Shown: piece after piece, positions 12,041 to 22,861 of the stretch
Numbering within the stretch: the stretch's first letter is position 1
How the letters are laid out: every line of letters begins with the position of its first letter
NCBI GenBank assembly: GCA_030159075.1
Contig: BROG01000137.1
Coordinates: forward strand, 557,501-621,500
DNA length: 64,000 nucleotides
Source of the DNA: Atrina japonica
Taxonomy: Eukaryota; Mollusca; Bivalvia; Pterioida; Pinnidae
Direction of reading: 5' to 3'
Program-made: the position numbers and the translations under genes
The notes under the pieces: model-generated
What the model was told of the DNA's origin: nothing
Databases searched by the model: none
The model's input: the letters and a program-made list of their open reading frames with translations, nothing else

Positions 12041-12670
12041 AAACATTTGCGTGGTTTTGCTTTAATTACATTCCATTTATTCTATTAATTGTGTACACAA
12101 ATACAAAATTCACTCCACTTTTAATAACGTCATCAAATATTTTGGCTGTCTGGAATTCCATTTTGAAAAGTAGCTCCGGAGGAATATCTGCACCAAACTG
12201 TAGTGCAATATGATGTTATTTATTGCACGGACGTATTGAACTCTGTATTATAACTGTATGACAACACATGATTGTTATAAATGTGTACATGTACATGTAT
12301 ATGATTTGTTACTCGCGTAAAGTTTCTTCCTCGCGTTGAGCGGTCAAACATGTGATAGGCGTCATTTAATCAGCTAAATGATTACATATTTACGTATAAA
12401 TACATAATCATTTCAAGTTTTCCTGAATACTTAATTTTTCCAAGATTACCAGGAAACAAGTTTTGTAACTTGTTGATTTGATAGATAGATAGGTTTTCAT
12501 TACATGACATATTCTATCAAATTCAAGGACGAAATATACATTATGTGACAGCTTTCATACTTATAGGCCACCGCCAAAATGACCTGGTTGTCAAAACATC
12601 ATAACAAGATAGCTATTCTGCATGTAGGTAAGTGTAATACTGTTGGAATACGTTTTGTAATGTTACAAAA
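12041..12670. other. Unannotated intergenic sequence
   Basis: Nothing recognised apart from a short GATA run near 12480. Confidence 0.4.
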
Positions 12671-12675
12671 ACTGT

Positions 12676-12925
12676 ACGTTGTTGTTGTTGTTGTTGCTTC
12701 TGTATGTTGTTGTTGTTGCTACTTCGTTACGTTGTGGTTATTGCTGCTGCTGTTAGTTGTTGCTGCTTCTTTACGTTGTTGTTGTTGCTGCTGCCTCTGT
12801 ATGTTGTTGTTGATTCTGTACGTTGTTGTTTCTGTACGTTGTGTTGCTGTTGTAAGGTGTTACTGGTGATGTACGTTGCTGTTTTACGTTGTTGTTGTTG
12901 TACATTGTTGTCGTTGTTATTATAT
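12676..12925. repeat. Degenerate (GTT/GCT)n with TACGTT punctuation
   Basis: Runs of GTT and GCT are separated by (T/G)TACGTT or TATGTT at irregular spacing. Overlapping Val-, Leu- and Cys-rich frames follow from the composition. Confidence 0.9.
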
Positions 12926-13289
12926 ATTCATTTTTTTTATCTTATTTGTTTTGTATTATATTGTAGTATTATTTAGTCCAAAAAGAGGTTCAGGTAATTG
13001 ATTACGGTATAGTTTTTGGTCAGTGACTAATTTAAAATTGTAAATGAAAAAATAATGTCTCTTGGACCATTTTGTAGGTCTTGATAAGAGCTTTTCAGTG
13101 TTGGTTGTTTCAGATTGAAAATCGGTATTCAAATGAGGAAAATATAAGCTCCGATAACTTGGAAGTTGCTGGCGTCTGCTGAAGTAGCAGTAAACCGTCA
13201 CTTCTTTTTATGTTGTTGTACTAAGATAAGCTGTGTACTTTACACTTGTATTGTGCAAGATGTCGTCTCGCAGTGGTTTTTTTTCAGTT

Positions 13290-13336
13290 TTTTTGTTGGT
13301 TTTTTGGGGTTTTTTTTTTTTTTTTTTTTTTTTTTG
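13290..13336. repeat. T-rich tract
   Basis: Two T/G-rich blocks and about 27 consecutive T. Confidence 0.9.
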
Positions 13337-13359
13337 CATTGATCAGAGTGAGTCGAACG

Positions 13360-13980
13360 AGTCACCATTTATCTTGACAGAGCCAGATTCAGAGTCTGGG
13401 GAAGGGCAGAGAGGTACTTTTTTTCAAAAGAATGTCTCTTCCTTGACGCTTTCTGACTTTGCGGACATCAGGAATTATCTGATGATCTGCATTGTTTTAC
13501 GCATACTAAAATAAATACATGACGAGGTCCAAGTTTAACGGTGCAGTTAAATCCACTGTTCGTGAAAGAAAACAAAAGACTGGTGAACATGGTCACCAGC
13601 ACCAATATACGTAGATGGACAGTAAGTTGACTGGGTCAACGCTTATTTGAAGTTTCGTTATCAAGTCAACAGAATAGAAAATACCAATTGTCTTAGTTTG
13701 TCATGATTCAAAGTCGCCAGAACTGGATGCCCCACAGTGGCTAGCCAAAGATTGGCACCGTCTCACCAAACATACAATATCATGCAAGAGAAAGACATTG
13801 AAATCCAACAGCAACCGGAGCGTGGTAAAAGATTCTTCCTAGTTGAAGACTCAAGACTGTGTGTACAGTTGTGTGAGGCGAATATCGCAATGAAACTGTT
13901 TTCAAAGAACTTCAGGCCCCAACTTCTTCATCGTCTCATGTCCAAGTTTGGAGAAGTAATACCTCAAGAAGATTGTTGAC
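13360..13980 (+). pseudogene. Unidentified coding remnant, possibly of a mobile element
   Basis: Not recognised. Three consecutive plus-strand segments look more protein-like than their surroundings. A Ser/Glu/Asp-rich stretch covers 13340-13420. A basic stretch begins at an ATG at about 13518. An 80-codon frame at 13737-13979 ends in TGA and contains EIQQQPERGKRFFLVEDSRL and an FRPQLLHRLMSKFG segment. They are not in one continuous frame, and a stop and a frame change separate them, so if real this is a broken gene or spliced exons. It sits among SINEs and next to a long T tract. Confidence 0.3.
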
Positions 13981-14294
13981 AGGTCATGTCCTGAATATTG
14001 CAGACGGGTGTCTAAAATGGATTTAAGGAGTAGATATTGTTTATTTTTATTTTAAATAGTTAAGCCTTTTTTATTTTTTATTTTAAATTAATTTTATATT
14101 TATTTTTCTATTAAAATATTATAAAACGATTTTTTCACTACCTTTGGTTCTATATGATAATTTATGGAGTACAAAAACAATATCAAACCAATACAGTAAT
14201 TGTATAATATCAACTGTTGCCACCTTGTTTCAGTACTTGATTTTCTTTTATTTTTATTATGAACTATTCTATGTCGTTAAGGTTTTAGCGACAA

Positions 14295-14585
14295 TTCATT
14301 TGTTTGTTTGTTTATTGTTTTTTAACGTCCCACTCAAGAATCTTTCACTCATATGGACACCTCACCAAAAGCCGGCGAAGGGCTTCAAATTTTGGCCTAT
14401 GTTCGGCACTTACGACAATTGAGCAGTGAGGGTTTCTTTAAAGTGCCGACACCTACTGTGACATGGTACATTGGTTTTTACTGTCTCATCAGAAGGACAG
14501 GAAACCAACCTGCCGCCGGCTTGACTCGAACTTACGACCTCACGATCAGGAGTCGATCATAATACAGGTTGAGCCAGGTCGGCTC
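14295..14585 (-). mobile_element. tRNA-derived SINE, family A, copy 1
   Basis: On the minus strand there is a tRNA-like head with GGTCGTAAGTTCGAGTCAAG (box B-like) near 14530-14555. The body reads CTCATTGAGAC-type words and GAAACCCTCACTGCTCAATT, ending in CTTGAGTGGGACGTTAAA and a (CAAA)n tail at 14297-14315. It matches the plus-strand copy at 44925-45192. Confidence 0.88.
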
Positions 14586-14671
14586 GCGACAATTCAAAAC
14601 AAGAGGAAACCCTCTACAAATTGTTTAAAAAGGCATCTGCATATTACAGACAGTGATTCAAATGATTGCTT

Positions 14672-15000
14672 TTGTTTGTTTGTTTGTTTGTTTGTAATTG
14701 TTGTTTTATATCCCGTCAAGAATTTTTTACTTATATTGAGTTGTCATCAGCTTTACGTGAAGTACTACAAGTTTTGACTTGTGCTATGGACTGATGCCAT
14801 TGCAGTGAGGATTATTTTACGTGTAACGCCTTCCAAGACACGGGGCATCGGTTTTCAGTTAAGTCCGAAAGACTCGTGAGCTTCACTTCACTTGGCAAAG
14901 GAACAGTCACTACCATTTTTAAAGTATTTGGATTGACCCGGTCCGGTAATCGAACCCGGGACCTTCCACTTGCTAGTCGAGCGCTCTACCACTGTATATA
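14672..15000 (-). mobile_element. tRNA-derived SINE, family B, copy 2
   Basis: The head at the right end has AGAGCGCTCGACTAGCAAG and GGGTTCGATTACCGGA on the minus strand. The body has AGTCCATAGCACAAG. The tail domain reads CTTGACGGGATATAAAACA before a (CAAA)n run at 14672-14690. Confidence 0.85.
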
Positions 15001-15490
15001 GCCTATATTTATACAATCTATGGATGAACTGGGTGTTTTAAATTCCGGTATGAATATTGATATGTAAACCACTAACAATAATAAACATAATCCAGAAAAT
15101 TGAAAGAAAAAAAACAAGTTTTAGCTTGATTTAGTACATATCGGTAATGTAAATTTTAAAGTGTGTCCCATCTCGTTTAGGATTCGCAGTGTTGAGACTA
15201 ATTGTATATCCAATTCGTCGTGTTATAATGGACTTGGAGTCTCATTTACCCATTGGTACTTCAGTTTGACTTTGTTTACTGGGCATCTGATGTATGATGT
15301 TACATTGCATATAGTGCGACATTATGTATCATACTAACAATTTGTTAAGATCTATAATCATATTTCGATTGTCTCCCTTCAGATGATTTCAGTTGATACA
15401 AAAACTAGAACTTCACTTGTTTGCAACATAAAACATATATTTGAATTTGAGTTTTTCTCTTTTTGCATATTATTTAACATCACAACAATT
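15001..15490. repeat. Intergenic with dispersed repeat R, minus copy at about 15195-15275
   Basis: Minus-strand words GTACCAATGGGTAAATGAGA, CTCCAAGTCCATTATAACAC and GACGAATTGGATATACAAT match the plus copies of repeat R. The remainder of the interval is plain AT-rich DNA. Confidence 0.6.
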
Positions 15491-15715
15491 TTTCAGTTAT
15501 AAGGTGGTGGCCAATTTTTAATGGTGGGGTGAGAATCCGGGTAGGCTTCTATATACCCGGGAAGAGACAGTCGGCCTTCTGCAAGTAAACTGGCAGATTT
15601 TCTGACAAAAATAGGCTTAGGTTCCAGTGAGGTGCAAACCTGTGCAGACCGAAAGTGAGAGACCTCATTGTTCAAAGCGCAAGGCATTCCGGCATGGAGG
15701 CATATTAGTTAGTGG
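15490..15715 (-). mobile_element. SINE family C, minus copy
   Basis: The minus strand reads GGAACCTAAGCCTATTTTTG, TCTGCCAGTTTACTTGCAGA and CCACCACCTTATAACTG, the family C body. The tRNA-like head is at the right end, with a CACCTCACTGG junction. Confidence 0.85.
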
Positions 15716-16050
15716 CAAAGAAACGAACACTTTTGAATGAAGACGTTTTGCATGATTGTAAGTTGATATTTCATATTTTATATTCAATTACTGGTGACAC
15801 TATTTTTTGTCAATACTTTTATTCCGTATGGTTTTGTGTCAAATTATGCGGTGACTACATTTTGGACATTATTTCACCATTTGAATACCTCTGAATCCGA
15901 TCCCAATCTCGACTCAGAATTGGCCGGATAATATTGGATTCTCACTCATTCATTACATTCGGGTTAACGGAAACCAATTTCTGAATTTTCCAGGTGTGTT
16001 TGCTACTCTCTACTAATTCTTCTCAAATAAACTCCTTCTGATTTGTTCAG
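15716..16050. other. Unannotated intergenic sequence
   Basis: A 60-codon plus frame at 15712-15894 starts inside the SINE head and is not supported. Nothing else was recognised. Confidence 0.4.
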
Positions 16051-16102
16051 TGTTATGGCATTGGTATCTATGTCTCGCTGTTTTCTTGCCAAAAGTCATT
16101 TT

Positions 16103-17640
16103 TAGCTCACCTGGCCTAAAAGGCACAAGTGTGCATTTTAGCCATCAAATTGGCGTCCCCGTCCGTCGTCGTCGGCAGTCCACGGCGTCGTCGGCGTTCG
16201 TCTCGTCGTCGTCGTCCGTGTCTTCCGTCCCCTAGAGTCGTTAAAGATCAACTCCCGCCTCGAAACCGCTGGTCCATTTGCCAACCAAACTTTGTCACAA
16301 CATTCCTGGGTGGTCTAACTTAAAAATTGTGTCCCGGCATGTTCCGCACCTAATCCAAGATAGGCCGCCAGTGGGGGGCGTCATCAGTCATAGCATTACA
16401 CATGGACCCCCTGGTGGGGAGAAAATATATTTCAAAGATATTTTTCTCTTGAAAACTACTGAGCCAATTAGAACCAAACCTTGGTCATAAGTAGTCCTTA
16501 GAATGGTATCCCCCCCCCCCCCCCTTCTGAAACAGGTGTTTTTTTTAAAATACTGCACACTAATACCAAAGATGGTCCGCCAGCGGGGGAAGACGAACAT
16601 AGGTTATCATTGGAATCCCTATGGGAACAATATCAAAGATTCTTTTTCTCTAAAACCCTTTAGCGCCAATGGGAACCAAACTTTTGCCACAACTAGTTTT
16701 TGGATGGCCCCCTACAACATTATGGTTGTTGAGGGCCCCGCGGTGGAGGCCACATCAAAAATCCAAGATGGCGCCTGCGGGAGAAAAGTAAGAGGAGGGA
16801 GAAGAGAGGAATTGGTGAGCGTGGAAGCGGACCAGGCGGGTGAAAAGTGGATGAACAGAAATATTTTTAAAATTGGACCTTATGGGAAAATACGTTCAAA
16901 GATATTTTTCTCTGAAACTACTGAGTCAATTGGAAAACCAATCTTGGTCTCAGTTAGTCCTTAAGAGTATCTTCTGAACCGGTGTTTATTTACGTCCTGC
17001 ACCTAATCCAAGGATGGCCGCACAGCGGGGAATACATAGGTTTAATATTGGACCCTAAGGGAAACAATATTCAAAGATCTTTTATCTCTAAAACCCTTTA
17101 GCCAATGGGAACCACAACTTGGCCACAATGATTCCTTTGGATGGCCCCCCTTCAACATTGGGGTTTTTGCGTGCTTACACACCGAATCCAAATGGCCGCC
17201 AGTGCGAAACAAATTTTAAAGACCATTGGACCATATGAGGAAAATACGTTCAAAGATAATTTTTTATACTCTGAAACTAGTGAGCCAATTGGAACCAAAC
17301 TTGGTTATAGTAGTCCTTAGAGGGTACCTTCTGAAACTGAGTGGTTTTTTAAGTCTGCAACCTGATCCAATATTGTCTCGCCAATGGGGAACATAGGTTA
17401 AACATTGGACCCTATGGGAAACATTTTTCAAATATCTTTTTTCTTTAAAACCCCTAAGCCAATTGGAACCCAAACTTGGCCGACAACCAGTCTTTGAGGT
17501 GGCCCCCCTACAACTATTGGTGTTTTTTGAAAGGCCGCACAAAATCCCAAGATGGCCGTCAGTGGAGAAGTATATTTTAACAATTGGACCCTAATGGGGA
17601 ATTGGTTTCAAATTAAGTTTACATATAAACATAAAATGAT
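16103..17640 (+). repeat. Hairpin-headed bivalve repeat with internal tandem array (period about 360-460 bp)
   Basis: It opens with TTTTAGCTCACCTGGCC and a reversed-complement-like GGCACAAGTGTGC arm, then CGTC-rich simple sequence (16160-16235). From 16260 it is built of units with GAGCCAATTGGAACCAAAC, TAGTCCTTAGAGGGTA, CACCTAATCCAAGATGGC, CGCCAGCGGGGAA, GGACCCTATGGGAAACA and TTGGATGGCCCCCTACAACA. These anchors recur near 16459, 16922 and 17282 (first type). Frames across it are broken, so it is treated as non-coding. Confidence 0.85.
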
Positions 17641-18200
17641 TTAGTTAATTTAACAGTTTGCTGTAACAAAAATATGAATGCCCTCATTATGATAGTGGTA
17701 TGGACAGTGTTATAAATATACCTGTATGGGTTTTTTAAGAGATACCAGAGTGTCTAGATTTGATGTTGGTCAATTGGATTTATTTATTTATCTGAATCAG
17801 ACAAGTAAAGGGTATAGATATGTCATATTTGAAACAAATTCCAGTTTTTCTTTGAAGTAGTTAACAAGATAGAATTAAAGAAAACATGATGAGGCAATTA
17901 TGTTAAAATGTTATGGCATCAAACCTTTAAACAAAAGTTTGTTAATGGGAATTCATAATATGCTCAAGTTCACATTGGTATCTATGTCTCGCTCAGTGAT
18001 ATTTTTTTTTTCTTGCCAAAACCTGGTGCCTGATGTTGCATCATTAAGGGGTTATAAATTTACGTCGCTTTCGCTGCTGTACCGCTTCGCTGCTGTAGTG
18101 ATAGACATTTGAGTGGTATTCTCTTTCTCCTGTTTAGAACCCGTCTATTATGCTCTGTACGGTTGAAGAGGTCCCATGCCACTGTAGGCGTGTGGTGTAA
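17641..18200. other. Sequence between the tandem array and a SINE
   Basis: Contains at 17972-18020 a second copy of the roughly 36-bp sequence at 16060-16096. No gene was recognised. Confidence 0.45.
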
Positions 18201-18204
18201 ATTA

Positions 18205-18485
18205 AAATTTACAGTATGGGTGTCCGGGTAGCACAGAGAATAGCGCACTCGCTTCTCACAAGTGCGAACCGGGTTCGATATTTGGATTGGTCAGAGGAGT
18301 ATGTGAGATGGTATAACGGTCACCAAGTTGGGCACGTGGGGTTTCTCCGGGTTTTCTGGTTTCCTCCACCGTAAGGACCCCGTACGCCAGCACCTGAGCC
18401 GACGAGAGACATTATTAAATATAATCTGGCATAACTTGTTTGTCAACCGTTGTAAAATAAATAAAGTTTATGCTTTAAACAGAAT
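18205..18485 (+). mobile_element. tRNA-derived SINE, family D, copy 1
   Basis: The head GTCCGGGTAGCACAGAGAAT with box B-like CCGGGTTCGATATTTGG leads to GGTTTCTCCGGGTTTTCTGG and TTTCCTCCACCG. The 3' end reads ATAACTTGTTTGTCAACCG, then TAAATAAAGTTTATG. The related 3' fragment is at 24225-24360. Confidence 0.85.
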
Positions 18486-18667
18486 GGACAAAAGTCTGAC
18501 GGAGCATGTAACTGATAAATTTTCATAACTGCTGTGTATTATGGAAATCTTATTATTTTAAAAACTTAGATTATGTATGGGTCTACCAACAAAAAAGTGT
18601 CGCAACCAATTTCTGTGAACAAGATTGTGTTTTGTTTTGTTGTTGCTTTACGCTTCAATCATCAAAT

Positions 18668-18845
18668 TTTCAGTTGTATGGTGGCGGCCAAATTTAATGG
18701 TGGAGGACAGGAGCCCGTTACAATGTAGCTGGAAAGGGAACACCGGCGTTCCGCAAGTCGATTGAAAACCTGAACCACGAAATCAGCTTAGATTACAGCG
18801 GGACTCAAACCACTACGCCAAGTCAAAACCCAAGGCAACATGTCT
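18668..18845 (-). mobile_element. SINE family C, minus copy
   Basis: Plus-strand words CAGTTGTATGGTGGCGGCCA, GTTACAATGTAGC, TTCCGCAAGTCGATT and ATCAGCTTAGATTACAG are the reverse of the family C body. The tRNA-like head is degraded. Confidence 0.75.
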
Positions 18846-19378
18846 ATAAAAAATAGGTGTGTACGGAAATAAGAACTATTTGCCTTGTTCTGATTTTACC
18901 CACTCCAGTATCTCTGTTATTTTGTGTCGAAAACGATGCCGACGACACAGTTATGGTTTAATTTAGACTCGTTGTGTCTGTCCTTATATGTCAATCTATC
19001 TTAGATCTATCTCGGTAGAACTATAGAGACGCGTAATGATATTGTATTAGAGTTATCCCTCTTTGTAAGTCTAACTGCCTAGAATAAGCTGGCCAGTTGA
19101 AATTGATCTTTTGGGACTGCTACTAGACATCGTTTAAATATGTTTCATATCTCACTCTAATGCTAGTAACCACGTGCACATAGTGTCAACTGTCCTTTTT
19201 AAAATTAGGAAAGGGAAAAGGTATTTTTGCTCTGTAACATTTTATTCTTCGTTTTCGCCGATACAAGTAAATGTCGTCAATTTGTTTTTATCTATTCCTT
19301 ATTTCTGTTGTGTCTGATCGTTTTATAATGTTCACTTTGTTTAACATTCTGCCGAACATTTTTCACTTTACTTTTATG
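18846..19378. other. Unannotated intergenic sequence
   Basis: No credible frame or repeat was recognised. Confidence 0.4.
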
Positions 19379-19379
19379 G

Positions 19380-19610
19380 AAATGTTTCCAGTGAAAGGTG
19401 AATTGTCATAAATTTTGACTTGTGCTATGGATAGGCGTTAATGCAGTTAAGGTTCTTTTATGTATCACACCAGCCGTGGCATGGGAGCTCGGTTTAAAAA
19501 GTGTCAAACCGAAAGACCTGTGACTTTCACTTCGCATACCGAGTGCTTGGGTACGGGGAATTGAACCGATTCGAACACTCTGCCAGTAGACAACCCAAAG
19601 CGGTCTCCAT
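19380..19610 (-). mobile_element. tRNA-derived SINE, family B, copy 3
   Basis: Plus-strand TTTTGACTTGTGCTATGG, then AATGCAGTTAAGGTTC and GACCTGTGACTTTCACTTCG, matches copies 1 and 2. The head region GGGAATTGAACCGATTCGAA is diverged. Confidence 0.8.
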
Positions 19611-19910
19611 ATTTCTCATTAGTCCGGTTATGTGTAAAACTTATTTGAAATCATCCAAACGATCTGATAAGTTTTTTGCGTCACTTCACTCGGGTGGTAG
19701 CACTTTATAGACCATAAAATGGTTGGTAATTTCGATATAATTCTTATAGGTCTGCAGATCTGAAAATAAAATCTCTGACAAAAATTTGTGAGGATTGGAT
19801 ATCAATTGCTATTGTTGAAAATGGTATAAGTGGTATGCACAATATCTGCGAATAAAGATTTTTCTAACACTCAACCAGGACGTTTGTTATACCAATGTAG
19901 TAGAGCTATC

Positions 19911-20160
19911 TGCGGTGACCGGGAATCGAACCCAGGACCTCTGCATAGCGCGTTCTTACCAAATGAGCTATCTGGGTGACACCCTCTGCATCGCTACACT
20001 CTCCCCCCATAACAAGATTTCTGACTCCAGAAATCCATAAGACTCTTAACACACACCACAGAAAAATGTGTGGCCAGACCAGGAATATGACCCAGGGCCT
20101 TCCTAACACTAGCAGGATGCTCTTTACCAGCTGAGCTATCTTCTGCACCGCTACACCCAA
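19911..20160 (-). mobile_element. Element with two tRNA-like modules in tandem
   Basis: Two minus-strand tRNA-like units. Module 1 (about 19912-19980) has ATAGCTCATTTGGTAAG and CTGGGTTCGATTCCCGG. Module 2 (about 20075-20152) has ATAGCTCAGCTGGTAAAGAG and CCTGGGTCATATTCCTGG. Acceptor arms do not pair properly, so functional tRNA genes are unlikely. A degenerate dimeric SINE head is more plausible. Confidence 0.65.
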
Positions 20161-20280
20161 TGGTTGTATAAACGAGGCCGCAGTTGGTTATACAAATAAT
20201 CAACGGGGCTGAATAAATTTTATTGGCTGAAGATCCATCAGGACTCTTGCCGACGGTCAAAGTTGAAAGAAGTCAAAGAA

Positions 20281-20945
20281 GTAACTGACATATGTTACCT
20301 GAGCTAGACACAGTGTAGTGATTGAAGTAATGTTTCCTGAGGTAGACACAGTGTAGTGATTGACATAATGTTTCCTGGGTAGACACATGGTGTGGTGACT
20401 GATAGATGTGACCTTAGGTAGAGACAGTGTACTTATCGTTAAATGTAAAAAAATGTAAAAATTGTGGACATATGGTACTCACTGACAAGCTGACCTAAGG
20501 TAGACGCAGTTTTTTAATTGATATATGACTATGAGACCTAAGGCAGAGGTATTGTTTTGACTTATAGATATGATCTGAATTAGCCATATTCTATTGACAT
20601 ATATATGTTATCTGACCTTAACACGGGTAGTGATTCACAGACAAAGTATATTGACTTCCAGATGTAATCTGAGGTACAGACATTGTTTTGACTGATAGAT
20701 GCGACCCGAGTAATAAATATTTTATTGAATTATAAATGTGACCTGAGGTGGACACACTGGATAGACGTGACCTAAGGTAGACACAGTGAAGTGCTTACAG
20801 ATGTGACCTGAGGTAGACACGCTGTAGTGACTGATAGATGTAATCTGAGGTAGAAACAATATGTTTTGATAGATGTGAAAAAGGTGGACACAAATTAATG
20901 ACCGTCAAAATGACCTATGGTAACAGAGTGTATTGAAATTATTTG
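20281..20945. repeat. Degenerate minisatellite, unit about 37-50 bp
   Basis: The consensus words ACCTGAGGTAGACACAGTG, TAGTGATTGA and TAGATGTG recur about 14 times with indels, for example near 20298, 20337, 20410, 20765 and 20810. A reversed CTACCTCAGGTCACAG word occurs at 21026. Confidence 0.85.
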
Positions 20946-20949
20946 TTTG

Positions 20950-21965
20950 TGAGCAATTATTTTAGCTTGCAGTGACGTATTTCTTAAGTCTGCGTAGTGT
21001 GGGTTGTTATGAGGCGAAGGTCTGTCTACCTCAGGTCACAGTTGAGATGAACTATATCTGACGTGGTCACGAGAGTCCGAGCCCGATGGTGTCTAGACAT
21101 GATGTACGCTTAATGTTCCGTACCACGCAAGTTTTCAGTTTTGGAAGAAACAGATTCAACTACTCGTGTAAGCTGATTATCATGTTTATCTCGGTGAACA
21201 TAGTGTCTTTTCATATTTTGAATTTATCACTCCATTTCTTGTAGAATATGAAATTGGTAAACTCTTTAACAAACATTCGTTATGTTATTCTTCATATGTA
21301 TTTCAATGAGTTCCACGCAATTGTAGTATTAAGAAATGTTTTATACATGTGAAATGGAACTTTAAAAAAATCGATTTGATTATGATGCAATAGTATTTCG
21401 TTGATAGAGCAGTTCTATACAAAAGTCATATGCACGTTTTATTATTATAAGCTACAATTATTGACTCTGCAATAAGTCAATTTAGAGAGATATATAAAAT
21501 GTTGCTGTTTTACTGTATTTTTTAAATGTAATCACGTAGATACTTTCAGTTCAATTAGGATTAATTTGTCGGATGTATATAAAACATTTTTTATAATGGT
21601 TATTCTAAGACGGATTTTGCAATACATTTCGGTTTACAATTTTGGCCTTGTACGATACTAGTATGGCCTTGTATGATAATAGTTTCTCTTTTGGAAATAA
21701 TAAATCTATTTTAAATTCGAGCTTAACTGTTAAAGTTTCATTGCCAGAAGCAATCATCTTGATCATATATTTTGTCATTTAAAACAATAAATTCTGCAAA
21801 ACTATAACTTTTGTATATGTTTATGATATACATTATTTGGAAATTATTATATATTCATATTGTTATTTTATACACACGCTGAAATTGATACGTGATATCA
21901 ATTTTTAGCATCGTCATGCTCGGTTTGCCTATGTATCGCAATCCATCTATGTTCGACTTAACAAT
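20950..21965. other. Unannotated intergenic sequence
   Basis: AT-rich. The 21173-21200 GCTGATTATCATGTTTATC word also occurs near 29207-29226. No gene was recognised. Confidence 0.4.
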
Positions 21966-21967
21966 GT

Positions 21968-22155
21968 TTTAGTTATATGGTGAAATAATTAAAATAGTGG
22001 AGGAGAAACCAGGTTGCAATGTACAAGAGAAGAGACAAACGGACTTCCGCAAGTAAACTGGCAAACCTTTAAACAATATCGGCTGAGATTCCAGTGGGGC
22101 TCGCACCTGCGCTGACTAGAAGTGAGATCTAACCACTTGGCCCCAGAGACTCCAA
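21968..22155 (-). mobile_element. SINE family C, minus copy
   Basis: Plus-strand words GTTATATGGTGAAATAATT, GACTTCCGCAAGTAAACTGG, ATCGGCTGAGATTCCAG and a CCACTTGGCCCCAGAGACTCC head (reverse of a Leu-tRNA-like GGAGTCTCTGGGGCCAAGTG). Confidence 0.8.
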
Positions 22156-22196
22156 TTCATTATCTCCTTACTTGTCCTGTATACCCTATGTTTTAA

Positions 22197-22857
22197 AGGG
22201 GCATTAGCTGTGTTTACCAAAAAATATTATTTGGTTTTTTATGCCCCGGGCCTGAAAGGTCCGCCGGGGCATATAGTGTTTGGATCGTCCGTCTGTCTCT
22301 CTGTCTGTCTGTTTGTCTGTCTGTCAGTAATTCCATCCCGCTTACATATAAAGTGTAATGTTACAAGTTTGAATTGTGATACAGTAACCAAACATGGAAT
22401 GGAAGTTCATTTAAGGGTTGCTCACACTTCACTGATATCACATGCCCTTGGGGAAGGGTGGGGTCAAAATGTAAGGCACTGCAATATTTAAAGTATACAT
22501 ATTATCTACCAGCATAGAAATTTGTTGGGACCGGGGGCGTATGTGTTTCACAAACACATCTTGTTTCTACTTTTACTACTTGTACATGATGTACAATAAG
22601 AAATAAGAGCTATACACAAGCCTAAAAACTCTGTGAAAATAAGGTAAGGTCCAATTTGGTATTCATATACAAATAGTAAGGTTGTGTTAATCAATTGCAT
22701 TTGAAAAAGTGCCAAACCCGAGGTTCTCAAGCAATTTTCACAAAATATATAGGAATAAAAGAATGTTTATACCTTTGTATATATGATTTTTGTTTATCAA
22801 TCTAAGTACATGTAGTAAAAAAGAAAACATTTTAAAAAAAACACAGCTAATGCCCCT
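22197..22857. mobile_element. MITE family A copy with TTAA duplications and an inserted hairpin-headed element
   Basis: TTAA at 22193-22196 and 22858-22861. Ends AGGGGCATTAGCTGTGTTTA and AAACACAGCTAATGCCCCT form an inverted pair. The interior is split by foreign sequence at about 22236-22566. The rest matches the other copies (CAAATAGTAAGGTTGTGTTA, AATTTTCACAAAATATATAG). Confidence 0.9.
22236..22566 (+). mobile_element. Hairpin-headed non-autonomous element nested in MITE A
   Basis: It starts with a hairpin ATGCCCCGG...CCGGGGCAT (22241-22271), followed by GTCCGTCTGTCTCTCTGTCT simple repeat. A unique body follows, and then the end GGGGGCGTATGTGTTTCACA and AACACATCTTGTTT. Bivalve genomes contain many repeats of this general form; exact boundaries are inferred from the host MITE. 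Confidence 0.65.
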
Positions 22858-22861
22858 TTAA

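Noticed and set aside
16050..16964. Overlapping frames up to 153 codons in the hairpin-headed array
   Set aside because: The frames do not persist between tandem units and the sequence is a known type of non-coding bivalve repeat.
19911..20155. Functional tRNA genes
   Set aside because: Box A/B-like words are present, but acceptor stems do not pair and the anticodon arms are disrupted. They are better read as SINE heads. The same applies to the heads at 4.9, 14.5, 15.0, 18.2, 45.0 and 61.0 kb.
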